A stretch of 9,143 nt of DNA from Alphaproteobacteria bacterium (GCA_021297975.1 JAJTHO010000189.1:1-9143), one strand, 5' to 3'; shown: positions 1-6,135, numbered from the stretch's first letter. Notes: generated from the letters alone by a model not told the origin. Made by a program: numbers and translations.

Positions 1-257
1 CCAAAATCCGGGTTATCCCCTTTCAAGTTAGCAACATCTAAAAATTGTAGGTTGCCGAAGACCTCATTGTGCTGCGCCGCACGCCCGTTGATGATGAGAT
101 TCGTCGTAATGGCTGAAACCTGAACGTCATTGACGGGTATAGCCGAAACAAGAATTTTTTTCTCAACCTTGCTTTGGCTGTAGGGCGCAACGCACGCGGC
201 AAGAACAGCTGCAACAAGCAGCGTAAAAGCCAACGAGCGACGTCGCGGCCGATTCAT
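1..257 (-). CDS. Putative lipoprotein, unknown function (partial, C-terminus beyond window)
   Basis: This ORF is open from the ATG at 257 to the window edge (85 codons), so only the N-terminus is seen. The start is MNRPRRRS, followed by a hydrophobic stretch (residues 9-21) and a lipobox LAAC at residues 19-22. Cys22 would be lipidated after signal peptidase II cleavage. The next residue is Val rather than Asp, which in the usual sorting rule favours the outer membrane. Arg6-Arg7-Ser-Leu loosely resembles a twin-arginine motif, but Sec export is equally likely. The mature part (starting VAPYSQSKVEKKILV) matches no family I recognise. The start lies 4 bases after the rpsP stop with no clear Shine-Dalgarno sequence, so translation is probably coupled to rpsP. 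In most alphaproteobacteria rimM occupies this position, and this protein is not RimM. The lipoprotein call is firm; the function is unknown. Confidence 0.8.
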   Translation of the reverse strand, partial: MNRPRRRSLAFTLLVAAVLAACVAPYSQSKVEKKILVSAIPVNDVQVSAITTNLIINGRAAQHNEVFGNLQFLDVANLKGDNPDF

Positions 258-261
258 AAGG

Positions 262-693
262 TTATTCAGCTGCTGCAGATGTTTCTGCTGCGGGAGCTGC
301 TGCTTCTTCGACAGCCGGTGCAGCAAGTGCGGCTGCCTCAGCGTCCGCACGTTCTTGAGCTTTTTTCGCGCGCGCTTCCGCACGATCGGTCATTTTTTTA
401 CCAACAGCACTCTTGCTGGGGGTTACACGAATTGCGGGTTTTTCGACGATACCCTGTACGGAAAGGAGTTTAGCGGCACGCTCGGACGGTTCGGCACCAA
501 CGCCAATCCAGTATTTAATGCGTTCGGCATTAACGATGAGACGCAGCGCATGACCATGCTCTAGCAAGGGATTATATGTCCCTAACTTTTCCAAGAATTT
601 TCCATCGCGTGAGCTGCGCGAATTTGTCGCAACTAATGCGTAAACTGGGCGTTTCTTGGTGCCGCGACGGGCTAGGCGAATCTTCACCGACAT
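262..693 (-). CDS. rpsP: 30S ribosomal protein S16
   Basis: This gene encodes ribosomal protein S16 (143 residues), which binds 16S rRNA in the 5' domain and helps small-subunit assembly. The S16 core fills roughly residues 1-80: it begins MSVKIRLARRGTKKRPVY and continues through DGKFLEKLGTYNPL and the segment around RIKYWIGVGAEPS. The remaining part is a Lys/Ala/Glu-rich, low-complexity tail that ends in AAETSAAAE. Such a tail is common in alphaproteobacterial S16 and makes it much longer than the roughly 82-residue E. coli protein. The ATG at 693 is chosen because the core starts exactly there and AAGGAA lies 6 bases upstream. An in-frame ATG at 741 would add 16 unrelated residues and fall within the likely promoter. 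The neighbours are a nitroreductase upstream and a lipoprotein gene 4 bases downstream. Confidence 0.98.
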   Translation of the reverse strand: MSVKIRLARRGTKKRPVYALVATNSRSSRDGKFLEKLGTYNPLLEHGHALRLIVNAERIKYWIGVGAEPSERAAKLLSVQGIVEKPAIRVTPSKSAVGKKMTDRAEARAKKAQERADAEAAALAAPAVEEAAAPAAETSAAAE

Positions 694-717
694 AATTATT
701 CCTTTACCGAAGGCACG

Positions 718-745
718 TTTATAGACATTTTTCGCCAGCAATCAA
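718..745 (-). promoter_or_regulatory. Candidate sigma-70-type promoter for rpsP
   Basis: On the minus strand TTGATT (745-740) and TATAAA (723-718) are separated by 16 bases. This gives good -35 and -10 matches in the 69-base gap between the nitroreductase stop and the rpsP start. Transcription would start near 711 and leave a short leader containing the AAGGAA ribosome site. It would let rpsP be expressed independently of ffh. This is a motif match only. Confidence 0.45.
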
Positions 746-762
746 GCCCTTTTGTCACGATT

Positions 763-1365
763 TTAAAAATGGTTTTCAACCACAATCGTGCTCAACGGGA
801 GATAGCCGCCCTTAGGGTGCGCGGGTTTCGTGGCTTTACCCACCACAATCAGCATCCCAATCGCATGATCCGCTGGCAATTTAATGATTTCGCCAACTTT
901 ACCTGCATCAAAACCAATCATCGGGCAGGTATCATAGCCCATTCCCTTTGCCGCCAGCATAAGCGTTTGCGCAACGAGGCCAACCGAGCGCATGGCTTCA
1001 TCACGTTGCACTTGTTCACGTCCTTCGTAAAACGGCTTAATCATCGGCACAAGTGCATCACGAACCGGCTGGGGCGCACTGGCAAAGTAACGTTCGGGTT
1101 GTTTACTCCAAGCGGCAATATCGGCGCATAGCACCAGCAACAGAGAGGCTTCGGTAACCTGCGCCTGTCCCCAGGCGGCATCTTGGATGGCTTGGCGCGT
1201 TGCAGTGTCGGTCACGTTAACAAAACGCCAGTGTTGAATATTGAACGATGAGGGCGATTGCTGGGCGAGACCAAATAGCTCAGCCTGTTCAGCTGCGCTG
1301 ATTTTATGGGCTGGGTCAAAATTTTTCACCGCGCGGCGGCTGCGGATGGCCTCTTTTATGTGCAT
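763..1365 (-). CDS. YodC-like NAD(P)H-dependent nitroreductase (FMN)
   Basis: This is a 200-residue member of the nitroreductase family: cytoplasmic FMN flavoenzymes, usually dimers, that reduce nitroaromatics, quinones or enals with NAD(P)H. The physiological substrate cannot be read from sequence. Family signatures are visible in order. RSRRAVKNFD (8-17) contacts the FMN phosphate. QSPSSFNIQHWRF (36-48) is the flavin and dimer-interface segment. AAKGMGYDTCPMIGFD (138-153) follows. The C-terminal VGKATKPAHPKGGYLPLS (175-192) closely resembles the end of Bacillus YodC. The length matches that family. The ATG at 1365 is preceded by GAGGGAG at about 5 bases, the strongest ribosome site in the window. 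The gene lies 60 bases after ffh and 69 before rpsP, an insertion into a normally conserved ribosomal/SRP neighbourhood, and it may have its own promoter. Confidence 0.93.
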   Translation of the reverse strand: MHIKEAIRSRRAVKNFDPAHKISAAEQAELFGLAQQSPSSFNIQHWRFVNVTDTATRQAIQDAAWGQAQVTEASLLLVLCADIAAWSKQPERYFASAPQPVRDALVPMIKPFYEGREQVQRDEAMRSVGLVAQTLMLAAKGMGYDTCPMIGFDAGKVGEIIKLPADHAIGMLIVVGKATKPAHPKGGYLPLSTIVVENHF

Positions 1366-1391
1366 ACGAACTCCCTCATGATGCGTGATAG

Positions 1392-1420
1392 TTTATATAT
1401 TCAGATTTTCAGAACAACAA
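1392..1420 (-). promoter_or_regulatory. Candidate promoter for the nitroreductase gene
   Basis: In the 60-base gap after ffh, the minus strand has TTGTTG (1420-1415), a 17-base spacer and TATAAA (1397-1392). The -10 element matches consensus at 5 of 6 positions and the -35 at 3 of 6. Transcription would start near 1385, about 20 bases ahead of the ATG at 1365. Read-through from ffh is also possible, because no terminator hairpin is visible in the gap. Confidence 0.4.
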
Positions 1421-1425
1421 GCACT

Positions 1426-2775
1426 TTATTGCCCGCCAAACAACCCCTTCATTCCGCCGCGCATTAGGTCTTTTTTGCTCATTTTCCCAAATTTTTTCAT
1501 CATATCGGCCATTTGCTCATATTGTTTCAATAAGCGATTCACCGCCGGAACATCAACGCCCGCGCCCGCCGCAACACGGCGTTTACGGCTGGCTTGCAGC
1601 AGTTTTGGATTGCGGCGCTCACCGGGCGTCATCGACAAAATAATCGCTTCCTGCCGCTTAAATTGCAGCTCTGCATCGCCGGGGATTTTATCTTTCATGG
1701 CGCTCATGCCGGGAAGGAAACTGAGCATCGAGCTGATACCGCCCATTTTTTTCATCTGGCGCAGCTGGCTCAGCAAATCATCCAAATCGAACTGGCCTTT
1801 TTGCATCTTGGCGGCCATTTTTTCGGCCTCAGCCTGATCGATATTCGCCGCCGCTTTTTCAACCAAGGACACAATATCGCCCATGCCGAGGATACGGTCA
1901 GCCACACGCTGGGGATGAAATTCTTCCAGGCCATCTGGGCGCTCCGACACACCCAAAAACTTTATCGGCGCGCCGGTTACTTGCCGCATGGAGAGCGCCG
2001 CGCCGCCGCGTGCATCCGAATCCATCCGGGTAAGCACTATCCCGGTGATGGGCAAGGCATCGCGGAAGGCTTTCGCCACGTTCACCGCATCTTGCCCGGT
2101 CATCGCATCGGCAACCAGCAGCGTCTCAACCGGGTTTGACAGCGCGTGCACCGCCTTAATCTCCGCCATTAGGCTTTCATCAATATGCAGCCGCCCGGCA
2201 GTATCTAAAATCAGCACATCAAACGCCTGAAGCCGCGCCGTATCCAGCGCCCGGCGGGTAATTGCTTCTGGCTTTTCACCCGCAATGATGGGGAGGCATT
2301 CAACCTTTATCTGCGCGGCGACTTGGCGCAATTGCTCCTGCGCGGCGGGGCGGTATATATCCAACGATGCCAAGAGCACTTTTTTGCGCTGCCGCTCGGT
2401 CAGGTATTTTGCTAATTTCCCTGACGTTGTTGTTTTTCCTGAGCCTTGCAAGCCCGCCATCAGTATAACCGCGGGCGGCTGGGCAGCCAGATTGAGCGGC
2501 ACAGCCTCTGCGCCGAGCAGCTCTACCAGCGCATCCGAGACAATCTTAACAACCATTTGCCCCGGCTGGATGCTTTTCACAATCGCAGCGCCGCTGGCTT
2601 TTTCGCGCACCTTGGCGATAAATTCTTTTAAGACCGGCAGGGCAACATCAGCCTCTAACAGTGCAATGCGAATCTCGCGCAGCGCCGTATCCACATCCGC
2701 ATCCGATAATGTCCCGCGCCGACGCAGGCCATCGAATACACCAGTTAATTTTTGGGAGAGAGAGGTAAACATCAT
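1426..2775 (-). CDS. ffh: Signal recognition particle GTPase Ffh (SRP54)
   Basis: Ffh binds 4.5S RNA and signal sequences of nascent membrane proteins, and delivers ribosomes to the receptor FtsY at the inner membrane. The 449 residues are full length. The N-domain helical bundle spans about 1-95. The G-domain P-loop GLQGSGKTT is at 108-116, DTAGR at 191-195, TRMDSDARGGAALS (the TKxD-type guanine site, with Arg for Lys) at 249-262, and GLEEFHP at 282-288. The methionine-rich M-domain runs from about 320 and carries the SRP-RNA-binding segment SRKRRVAAGAG at 396-406, where many homologues have GSG. Two consecutive ATGs (2775 and 2772) are possible starts. Homologues usually begin MF-, which would favour 2772, but the outer one is given here. 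No strong Shine-Dalgarno sequence or clear promoter is visible in the 101-base gap shared with divergent yqhA. Confidence 0.99.
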   Translation of the reverse strand: MMFTSLSQKLTGVFDGLRRRGTLSDADVDTALREIRIALLEADVALPVLKEFIAKVREKASGAAIVKSIQPGQMVVKIVSDALVELLGAEAVPLNLAAQPPAVILMAGLQGSGKTTTSGKLAKYLTERQRKKVLLASLDIYRPAAQEQLRQVAAQIKVECLPIIAGEKPEAITRRALDTARLQAFDVLILDTAGRLHIDESLMAEIKAVHALSNPVETLLVADAMTGQDAVNVAKAFRDALPITGIVLTRMDSDARGGAALSMRQVTGAPIKFLGVSERPDGLEEFHPQRVADRILGMGDIVSLVEKAAANIDQAEAEKMAAKMQKGQFDLDDLLSQLRQMKKMGGISSMLSFLPGMSAMKDKIPGDAELQFKRQEAIILSMTPGERRNPKLLQASRKRRVAAGAGVDVPAVNRLLKQYEQMADMMKKFGKMSKKDLMRGGMKGLFGGQ

Positions 2776-2802
2776 TGCTTTTTAAGCATAACGGCGCGGA
2801 AA

Positions 2803-2830
2803 GACAAGTGCGGCTGCGGCAGGGCTTGTC
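2803..2830. repeat. Short inverted repeat in the ffh/yqhA intergenic region
   Basis: GACAAG (2803-2808) and its exact complement CTTGTC (2825-2830) are separated by 16 GC-rich bases. The right arm overlaps the candidate -35 element of yqhA, so the repeat could be an operator. Six-base arms also arise by chance, so this is recorded only as a visible structure. Confidence 0.3.
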
Positions 2831-2855
2831 GCGGCTATTCTTTCCTGTCTATATA
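2826..2855 (+). promoter_or_regulatory. Weak candidate promoter for yqhA
   Basis: TTGTCG (2826-2831), an 18-base spacer and TATATA (2850-2855) lie ahead of the yqhA start at 2877. This would give a leader of about 15 bases that holds the GAGGA ribosome site. Both hexamers are imperfect, so the call is tentative. Confidence 0.3.
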
Positions 2856-2876
2856 CCGCTTGCAACGAGGAATGCC

Positions 2877-3401
2877 ATGGCCGCTGAACGACTTTTAGAA
2901 CGAGGGCTTTTTGCCAGCCGGTGGCTGATGGCGCCGATGTATGTTGGCCTGGCGCTGGCGCTGGTGGTTTTATTGGGCAGTTTTGTTCAGGAATTTTGGT
3001 ATCTGGTGCGACAGCTTCCCGATATTACGCAAAATGAAGCTATCTTAGGGATATTAACCCTGATTGATTTATCGCTGGCTGCGAACCTGTTGACGATTGT
3101 TATTCTGTCAGGCTATGAAAACTTTGTTTCCCGCCTAGAAATCACCGATCACAAAGACGCACCGGAGTGGTTTGGTTCGGTGGATTTTGCCGATTTGAAA
3201 CTAAAGCTGGTGGCTTCTATCGTTGCTATCTCGGGGATTCATCTCTTGAAAGTGTTCATGGACGTTAAAAAAACCACCCCTGAAGAAGTAAAAACCATGA
3301 TTATTATTCATCTGGTTTTTGTTATTTCGGGGGTTTTACTGGCGTTTATGGATTGGATAGCGGCAAAATCGAAAGAGAGTAAGCGGAAGTACGACGCATA
3401 G
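2877..3401 (+). CDS. yqhA: UPF0114 (YqhA) family inner-membrane protein
   Basis: This 174-residue integral membrane protein belongs to the YqhA/UPF0114 family, whose biochemical function is unknown. It aligns by eye with E. coli YqhA over its length. Shared stretches include ERGLFASRWLMAPMYVGL (8-25), SGYENFVSRLEI (78-89) and VASIVAISGIHLLKVFMD (112-129). Four hydrophobic segments are visible at about 17-37, 57-78, 111-127 and 142-160, with a charged C-terminal tail (KSKESKRKYDA). The ATG at 2877 is chosen because the family begins there and AGGA lies 5 bases upstream. The reading frame extends a further 34 codons upstream to 2775, but those residues match nothing in the family and overlap the ffh start. 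The gene diverges from ffh and converges on znuA with one base between the stop codons. Nothing in the context indicates its role. Confidence 0.94.
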   Translation: MAAERLLERGLFASRWLMAPMYVGLALALVVLLGSFVQEFWYLVRQLPDITQNEAILGILTLIDLSLAANLLTIVILSGYENFVSRLEITDHKDAPEWFGSVDFADLKLKLVASIVAISGIHLLKVFMDVKKTTPEEVKTMIIIHLVFVISGVLLAFMDWIAAKSKESKRKYDA

Positions 3402-3402
3402 C

Positions 3403-4329
3403 CTAGTTTTGTTTCATCCCGTTAACGAGCGCGGTCACATTATAACGAAACATCGCTTGATACGTCGGCGCAGCGCCATTTTCCCCTGATAGCGCATCGG
3501 CATAGAGCTTTGCCCCGACAACAGCGCCTGATTCAGTTGCGAGTTGTTTTATCACGTTGGCGTTGCTCATGTTCTCAATAAAAAGGGCGCGTGTTTTGCC
3601 GGATTTGATTTGTTTGACCAGTGCTTTTAGTTCTTTTGCGCTGGGTTCGTCTTCGGTGTTCAGGCCGTTTGGGGCGAGGAAGGTTACTTTGTACGCATCA
3701 GCAAAATAGCCGAACGCTTCGTGGGTTGTTATCACCGAGCGTTTTTCAGCGGGCACTGTCTCAATTTGCGCCTTTGTCCAGGCATCCAGCGCGGCAAGCT
3801 CGCTATCCAGCGCGGCGGCACGCTTGGTATAGTCCGCAGCGTTTTCGGCATCAGCAGCAACCAGACCTGCAGCAATATTTTTCACATACTGCCGTCCATT
3901 TTGGATGCTTTGCCAGGCATGGGGGTCATTGATGCTGTGGTTATGCTTGTGATGATGATGCCCTGCGTGCTCCTCGTGTTCTTCCATCTTGAGCGTTTTT
4001 TCTATTCCGTTACTGGCAACAATTACGGCGGCTTTCGTGCCGGAGGATTCAATCAGGCGGTTTATCCAGCCTTCAAAACCAAGGCCGTTAATAATAATGA
4101 CATCCGCTTCTTTAAGGGCTTTGGCATCGTTTGGTGTTGGCTGGAAAACATGCGCGTCGCTATCCGCGCCAACGAGCGTTTTAACCTCAACATCATCACC
4201 GCCGACTTGTTTTGCTAAATCGCCTACAATGGTAAAGCTGGCGACGACTTTTAGCGGCGCGGCCTGAGCGGCGGTAAGGCCAATGTTAAAAAGTAACACC
4301 AGTGTGATAAAGAATAACTTACTTTTCAT
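3403..4329 (-). CDS. znuA: Zinc ABC transporter periplasmic substrate-binding protein (ZnuA/AztC type)
   Basis: This 308-residue cluster A-I metal-binding protein captures Zn(II) in the periplasm and passes it to the ZnuBC-type transporter. A signal peptide covers about residues 1-23 (MKSKLFF..., cleavage near AQA-A). Likely zinc ligands are His60 in DAHVFQPTP, His137 in DPHAW, His203 in TTHEAFGYF and Asp278 in LYADAL. Three His plus one Asp resembles Paracoccus AztC, whereas E. coli ZnuA lacks the Asp ligand. A His/Glu-rich loop (116-131, including GHHHHKHNH) precedes the second ligand and is typical of zinc, rather than manganese, binding proteins. The ATG at 4329 lies 12 bases after the permease stop, and its AAGGA site overlaps that TAA. 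It is the last gene of the Zur-controlled operon, and its TAG is one base from the stop of convergent yqhA. I see no aztD or zinT gene nearby. Confidence 0.93.
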   Translation of the reverse strand: MKSKLFFITLVLLFNIGLTAAQAAPLKVVASFTIVGDLAKQVGGDDVEVKTLVGADSDAHVFQPTPNDAKALKEADVIIINGLGFEGWINRLIESSGTKAAVIVASNGIEKTLKMEEHEEHAGHHHHKHNHSINDPHAWQSIQNGRQYVKNIAAGLVAADAENAADYTKRAAALDSELAALDAWTKAQIETVPAEKRSVITTHEAFGYFADAYKVTFLAPNGLNTEDEPSAKELKALVKQIKSGKTRALFIENMSNANVIKQLATESGAVVGAKLYADALSGENGAAPTYQAMFRYNVTALVNGMKQN

Positions 4330-4341
4330 GGTGAAGAATCC

Positions 4342-5217
4342 TTATTGATTCAGGTGTTTGAAAGGGAAATACCGGGCGCGGATGCTGCCAAAACGGCCAA
4401 ACAGCATCGATAGAATGTAAAGCGAGCCAGCGGATAAAATAATCGCTGGCCCTGTTGGCACATTGATATAATACGATATTAATAGACCAGCCGTGCTGGC
4501 GCAGATGGCAATACTGGCGGCTGTGAAAACCATCCCGGCAAAACCCTGCGTCCAGAACCGCGCCGCCACAGCGGGCAGCATCATCAGCCCCACGGCCATG
4601 AGTGTGCCGAGGGCTTGAAAACTGGCAACAAGATTTACTACCACCAGAATAAGAAACAGCAGATGAAACAGCCCTGCCCCTTTACACACTGAGCGCAGAA
4701 ACACCGGGTCAAAGGCTTCGGCTAAAAGGCCACGATAAAACAGCGCAAAGGCAAGCAGTGTGAACGTTGATACTCCGCCCATCAGCAGCAGCGCGGCGGT
4801 ATCAACCGCCAGCACACTGCCAAAGAGGAGGTGCATTAAATCAACCGTGTTGCCCTTTAATGAAATGAGCAAAACTCCTAAGGACAACGCCATCAGGTAA
4901 AACGCGGCGAGATTGGCGTCTTCCTTCAAAATCGTGCTGCGCGTGGCCAGCCCCACCAGCACGGCAATGATAATCCCCGCCGTAAAGCCGCCCAGACTCA
5001 TTAGCGGCAACGACGCCCCACCCAAAATAAAGCCCACCGCAACCCCCGGCAAGACGGCGTGCGCCATCGCATCGCCCATCAGGCTCATCTGACGCAGCAT
5101 CAGCAAAACACCGAGCGGTGCGCTGCTTAGGCTAAGCAGCAAACAGCCAAGCAGCGCCTTGCTCATAAAGCCATAGTCCACAAAAGGCTGTATCACAGCG
5201 GTGTATAGAGCACTCAT
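4342..5217 (-). CDS. znuB: Zinc ABC transporter permease (ABC-3 family)
   Basis: This is the inner-membrane permease of the zinc importer, 291 residues, which forms the translocation path as a dimer and pairs with the ATPase encoded just upstream. It is hydrophobic throughout, with roughly eight membrane segments. It carries the hallmark ABC-3 segment SLMGDAMAHAVLPGVAVGF at about residues 45-63, and a later conserved stretch around ALGTLMAVGLMMLPAVAARF in the second half. The ATG at 5217 is preferred: it overlaps the ATPase stop as ATGA (translational coupling), and GGGGAG lies 11 bases upstream. An in-frame TTG at 5226 would add three residues and sits too close to that ribosome site. The gene for the binding protein follows after 12 bases. 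The protein is full length with no visible defects. Confidence 0.95.
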   Translation of the reverse strand: MSALYTAVIQPFVDYGFMSKALLGCLLLSLSSAPLGVLLMLRQMSLMGDAMAHAVLPGVAVGFILGGASLPLMSLGGFTAGIIIAVLVGLATRSTILKEDANLAAFYLMALSLGVLLISLKGNTVDLMHLLFGSVLAVDTAALLLMGGVSTFTLLAFALFYRGLLAEAFDPVFLRSVCKGAGLFHLLFLILVVVNLVASFQALGTLMAVGLMMLPAVAARFWTQGFAGMVFTAASIAICASTAGLLISYYINVPTGPAIILSAGSLYILSMLFGRFGSIRARYFPFKHLNQ

Positions 5218-5936
5218 GCGGCGCAAATCTCCCCATGGTCATGCCATTGCCGCGCTAGATTATCGGCTTTTTTCAGATTGTCTTCGGTCATAACCAAAGC
5301 GGTTTTGTCCCAGGCAATGCAATCGCGAGCAAGGAGTAAGGCTTCTGGAAAATGCAGGCGCGCTTGCGGCAAATCATGCAGCACGGCAACCACCGTTTTA
5401 CCGTTTTTATGCCACTCTAAGACAACCTGTAGTAAATCCGCTGTGGTGCGGCTGTCGATGGCGGCGAACGGCTCATCAAGCAGTAAAATATCTGCGTTCT
5501 GAACCATCAGGCGCGCAAATAAAACACGCTGAAATTGGCCAGAAGACAACGCGGAAACAGGCCGATGAGCGAAGGAGTCCATGCCCACTTTTTCAAGGGC
5601 ATGCAGTGCCTCGTGTCGCTGTGCGGCATTAATCCCGCCCCAAATCCCGCAAACAGGCCAATAGCCGAGCAGCACGGTATCATAAACAGACATGGGAAAG
5701 CTGCGGTCTATTTCCGCAACCTGGGGCAGATAGCCAATCCGGCATTTTTTTGTGTGCTGAATCTGTCCGGAGAGTGGTTTTAACAGGCCGGTGATGGCTT
5801 TGAGGAGTGTGCTTTTTCCGCCGCCATTGGGCCCGATGAGGGCGGTTAGACTGTTGTCCTGCAGCGTGCCGGATAGATGATGCACGGCTGGGTGGCGGTC
5901 ATAACCCGCCGTGAGGCTATCAAAAATTAAACTCAT
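5214..5936 (-). CDS. znuC: Zinc ABC transporter ATP-binding protein (ZnuC/AztA type)
   Basis: This 240-residue cytoplasmic ATPase powers zinc import with the permease encoded next. All ABC motifs are present: Walker A GPNGGGKST (35-43), Q-loop Gln72 in YLPQVAEID, signature LSSGQFQR (130-137), Walker B ILLLDEP (150-156), D-loop around AAIDSR and H-loop His187 in VLHDLP. The family segment FPMSVYDTVLLG (80-91) is typical of Mn/Zn/Fe-chelate importer ATPases. The C-terminus ends QWHDHGEICAA, whose His, Asp, Glu and Cys could contact metal, although this is untested. The ATG at 5936 is chosen because homology begins there and it overlaps the stop of a 38-codon ORF as ATGA. The same frame runs open to 6149, but those 71 codons are only a shadow of that small ORF and of the regulatory region. 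No strong Shine-Dalgarno sequence is seen, which fits coupled translation. Confidence 0.95.
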   Translation of the reverse strand: MSLIFDSLTAGYDRHPAVHHLSGTLQDNSLTALIGPNGGGKSTLLKAITGLLKPLSGQIQHTKKCRIGYLPQVAEIDRSFPMSVYDTVLLGYWPVCGIWGGINAAQRHEALHALEKVGMDSFAHRPVSALSSGQFQRVLFARLMVQNADILLLDEPFAAIDSRTTADLLQVVLEWHKNGKTVVAVLHDLPQARLHFPEALLLARDCIAWDKTALVMTEDNLKKADNLARQWHDHGEICAA

Positions 5937-6049
5937 AGCGCCACTGTTTTTATCATCAGCCACATCAGCGCGAGCAGCACGGCCACAAAAAGCAGCCGTG
6001 TTGTGGCAGCAACGGAGAGCAGGCTGGGTTTTGGTGTAAAGTGGCTCAT
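5933..6049 (-). CDS. Putative 38-residue single-span membrane peptide, first ORF of the zinc operon
   Basis: I do not recognise this protein. The 39-codon ORF starts at ATG 6049, begins MSHFTPKPSLLSVAATTR and ends KTVAL. Its TGA overlaps the ATPase start codon as ATGA. Residues 19-33 are strongly hydrophobic (LLFVAVLLALMWLMI) and follow Arg18, so a single membrane span is plausible. An in-frame stop lies upstream and no other start is available. The ribosome site is poor (AAGCAAGAAAAAC). It is the first ORF after the Zur operator, and the candidate transcription start is only about 28 bases upstream. In favour of a real gene are the position, the tight overlap and the hydrophobic composition. 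Against it are the short length and weak initiation signal. It could be a small accessory subunit of the transporter, or a leader peptide whose translation couples to znuC. Confidence 0.55.
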   Translation of the reverse strand: MSHFTPKPSLLSVAATTRLLFVAVLLALMWLMIKTVAL

Positions 6050-6076
6050 GTTTTTCTTGCTTAAAGTTCAGCGTTA

Positions 6077-6093
6077 GTGTTACACTATAACAT
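6077..6093. promoter_or_regulatory. Zur operator (Zur box) in the zur/znu intergenic region
   Basis: The 17 bases GTGTTACACTATAACAT contain the palindrome TGTTA-N5-TAACA (6078-6092). They match the proteobacterial Zur core ATGTTATANTATAACAT at all but two informative positions. The site lies between divergent zur and the transporter operon, and covers the candidate -10 elements of both. Zinc-bound Zur here would block transporter transcription and probably its own. Confidence 0.82.
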
Positions 6094-6112
6094 TGAAAAA
6101 TACCTTTGCCAG
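6084..6112 (-). promoter_or_regulatory. Candidate promoter of the zinc-uptake operon
   Basis: On the minus strand CTGGCA (6112-6107), a 17-base spacer and TATAGT (6089-6084) match consensus at 4 of 6 and 5 of 6 positions. The -10 element is inside the Zur box, and transcription would start near 6077. This arrangement is what a Zur-repressed promoter is expected to look like. Confidence 0.5.
6086..6091 (+). promoter_or_regulatory. Candidate -10 element for zur
   Basis: TATAAC matches the -10 consensus at 5 of 6 positions and also lies inside the Zur box, which suggests autoregulation. No convincing -35 hexamer is found at 16-18 bases upstream (the sequence there is AAAGTT). The promoter assignment is therefore tentative. 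The leader would be about 38 bases. Confidence 0.35.
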
Positions 6113-6135
6113 AATTTTTTATCAGGGAACAGGCG

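Noticed and set aside
694..741. Longer S16 starting at ATG 741
   Set aside because: S16 homology begins exactly at the ATG at 693, which has a good ribosome site, and the extra codons overlap the likely -35/-10 region.
1594..2139. Plus-strand open frame of 181 codons opposite ffh
   Set aside because: It lies wholly antisense to an unmistakable ffh and its translation shows no family features. It is a by-product of codon bias.
2775..2876. 34-residue N-terminal extension of YqhA
   Set aside because: The family starts at the ATG at 2877 with AGGA upstream. The extension overlaps the ffh start and is rich in unrelated residues.
3721..4218. Plus-strand open frame of 165 codons opposite znuA
   Set aside because: It is antisense to a complete binding-protein gene. 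The methionine/valine-rich stretch is the complement of the His-rich loop.
6106..6135. Zur starting at TTG 6106
   Set aside because: There is no ribosome site and the ten extra residues are not part of the family. The ATG at 6136 has AGGGA at 7 bases.
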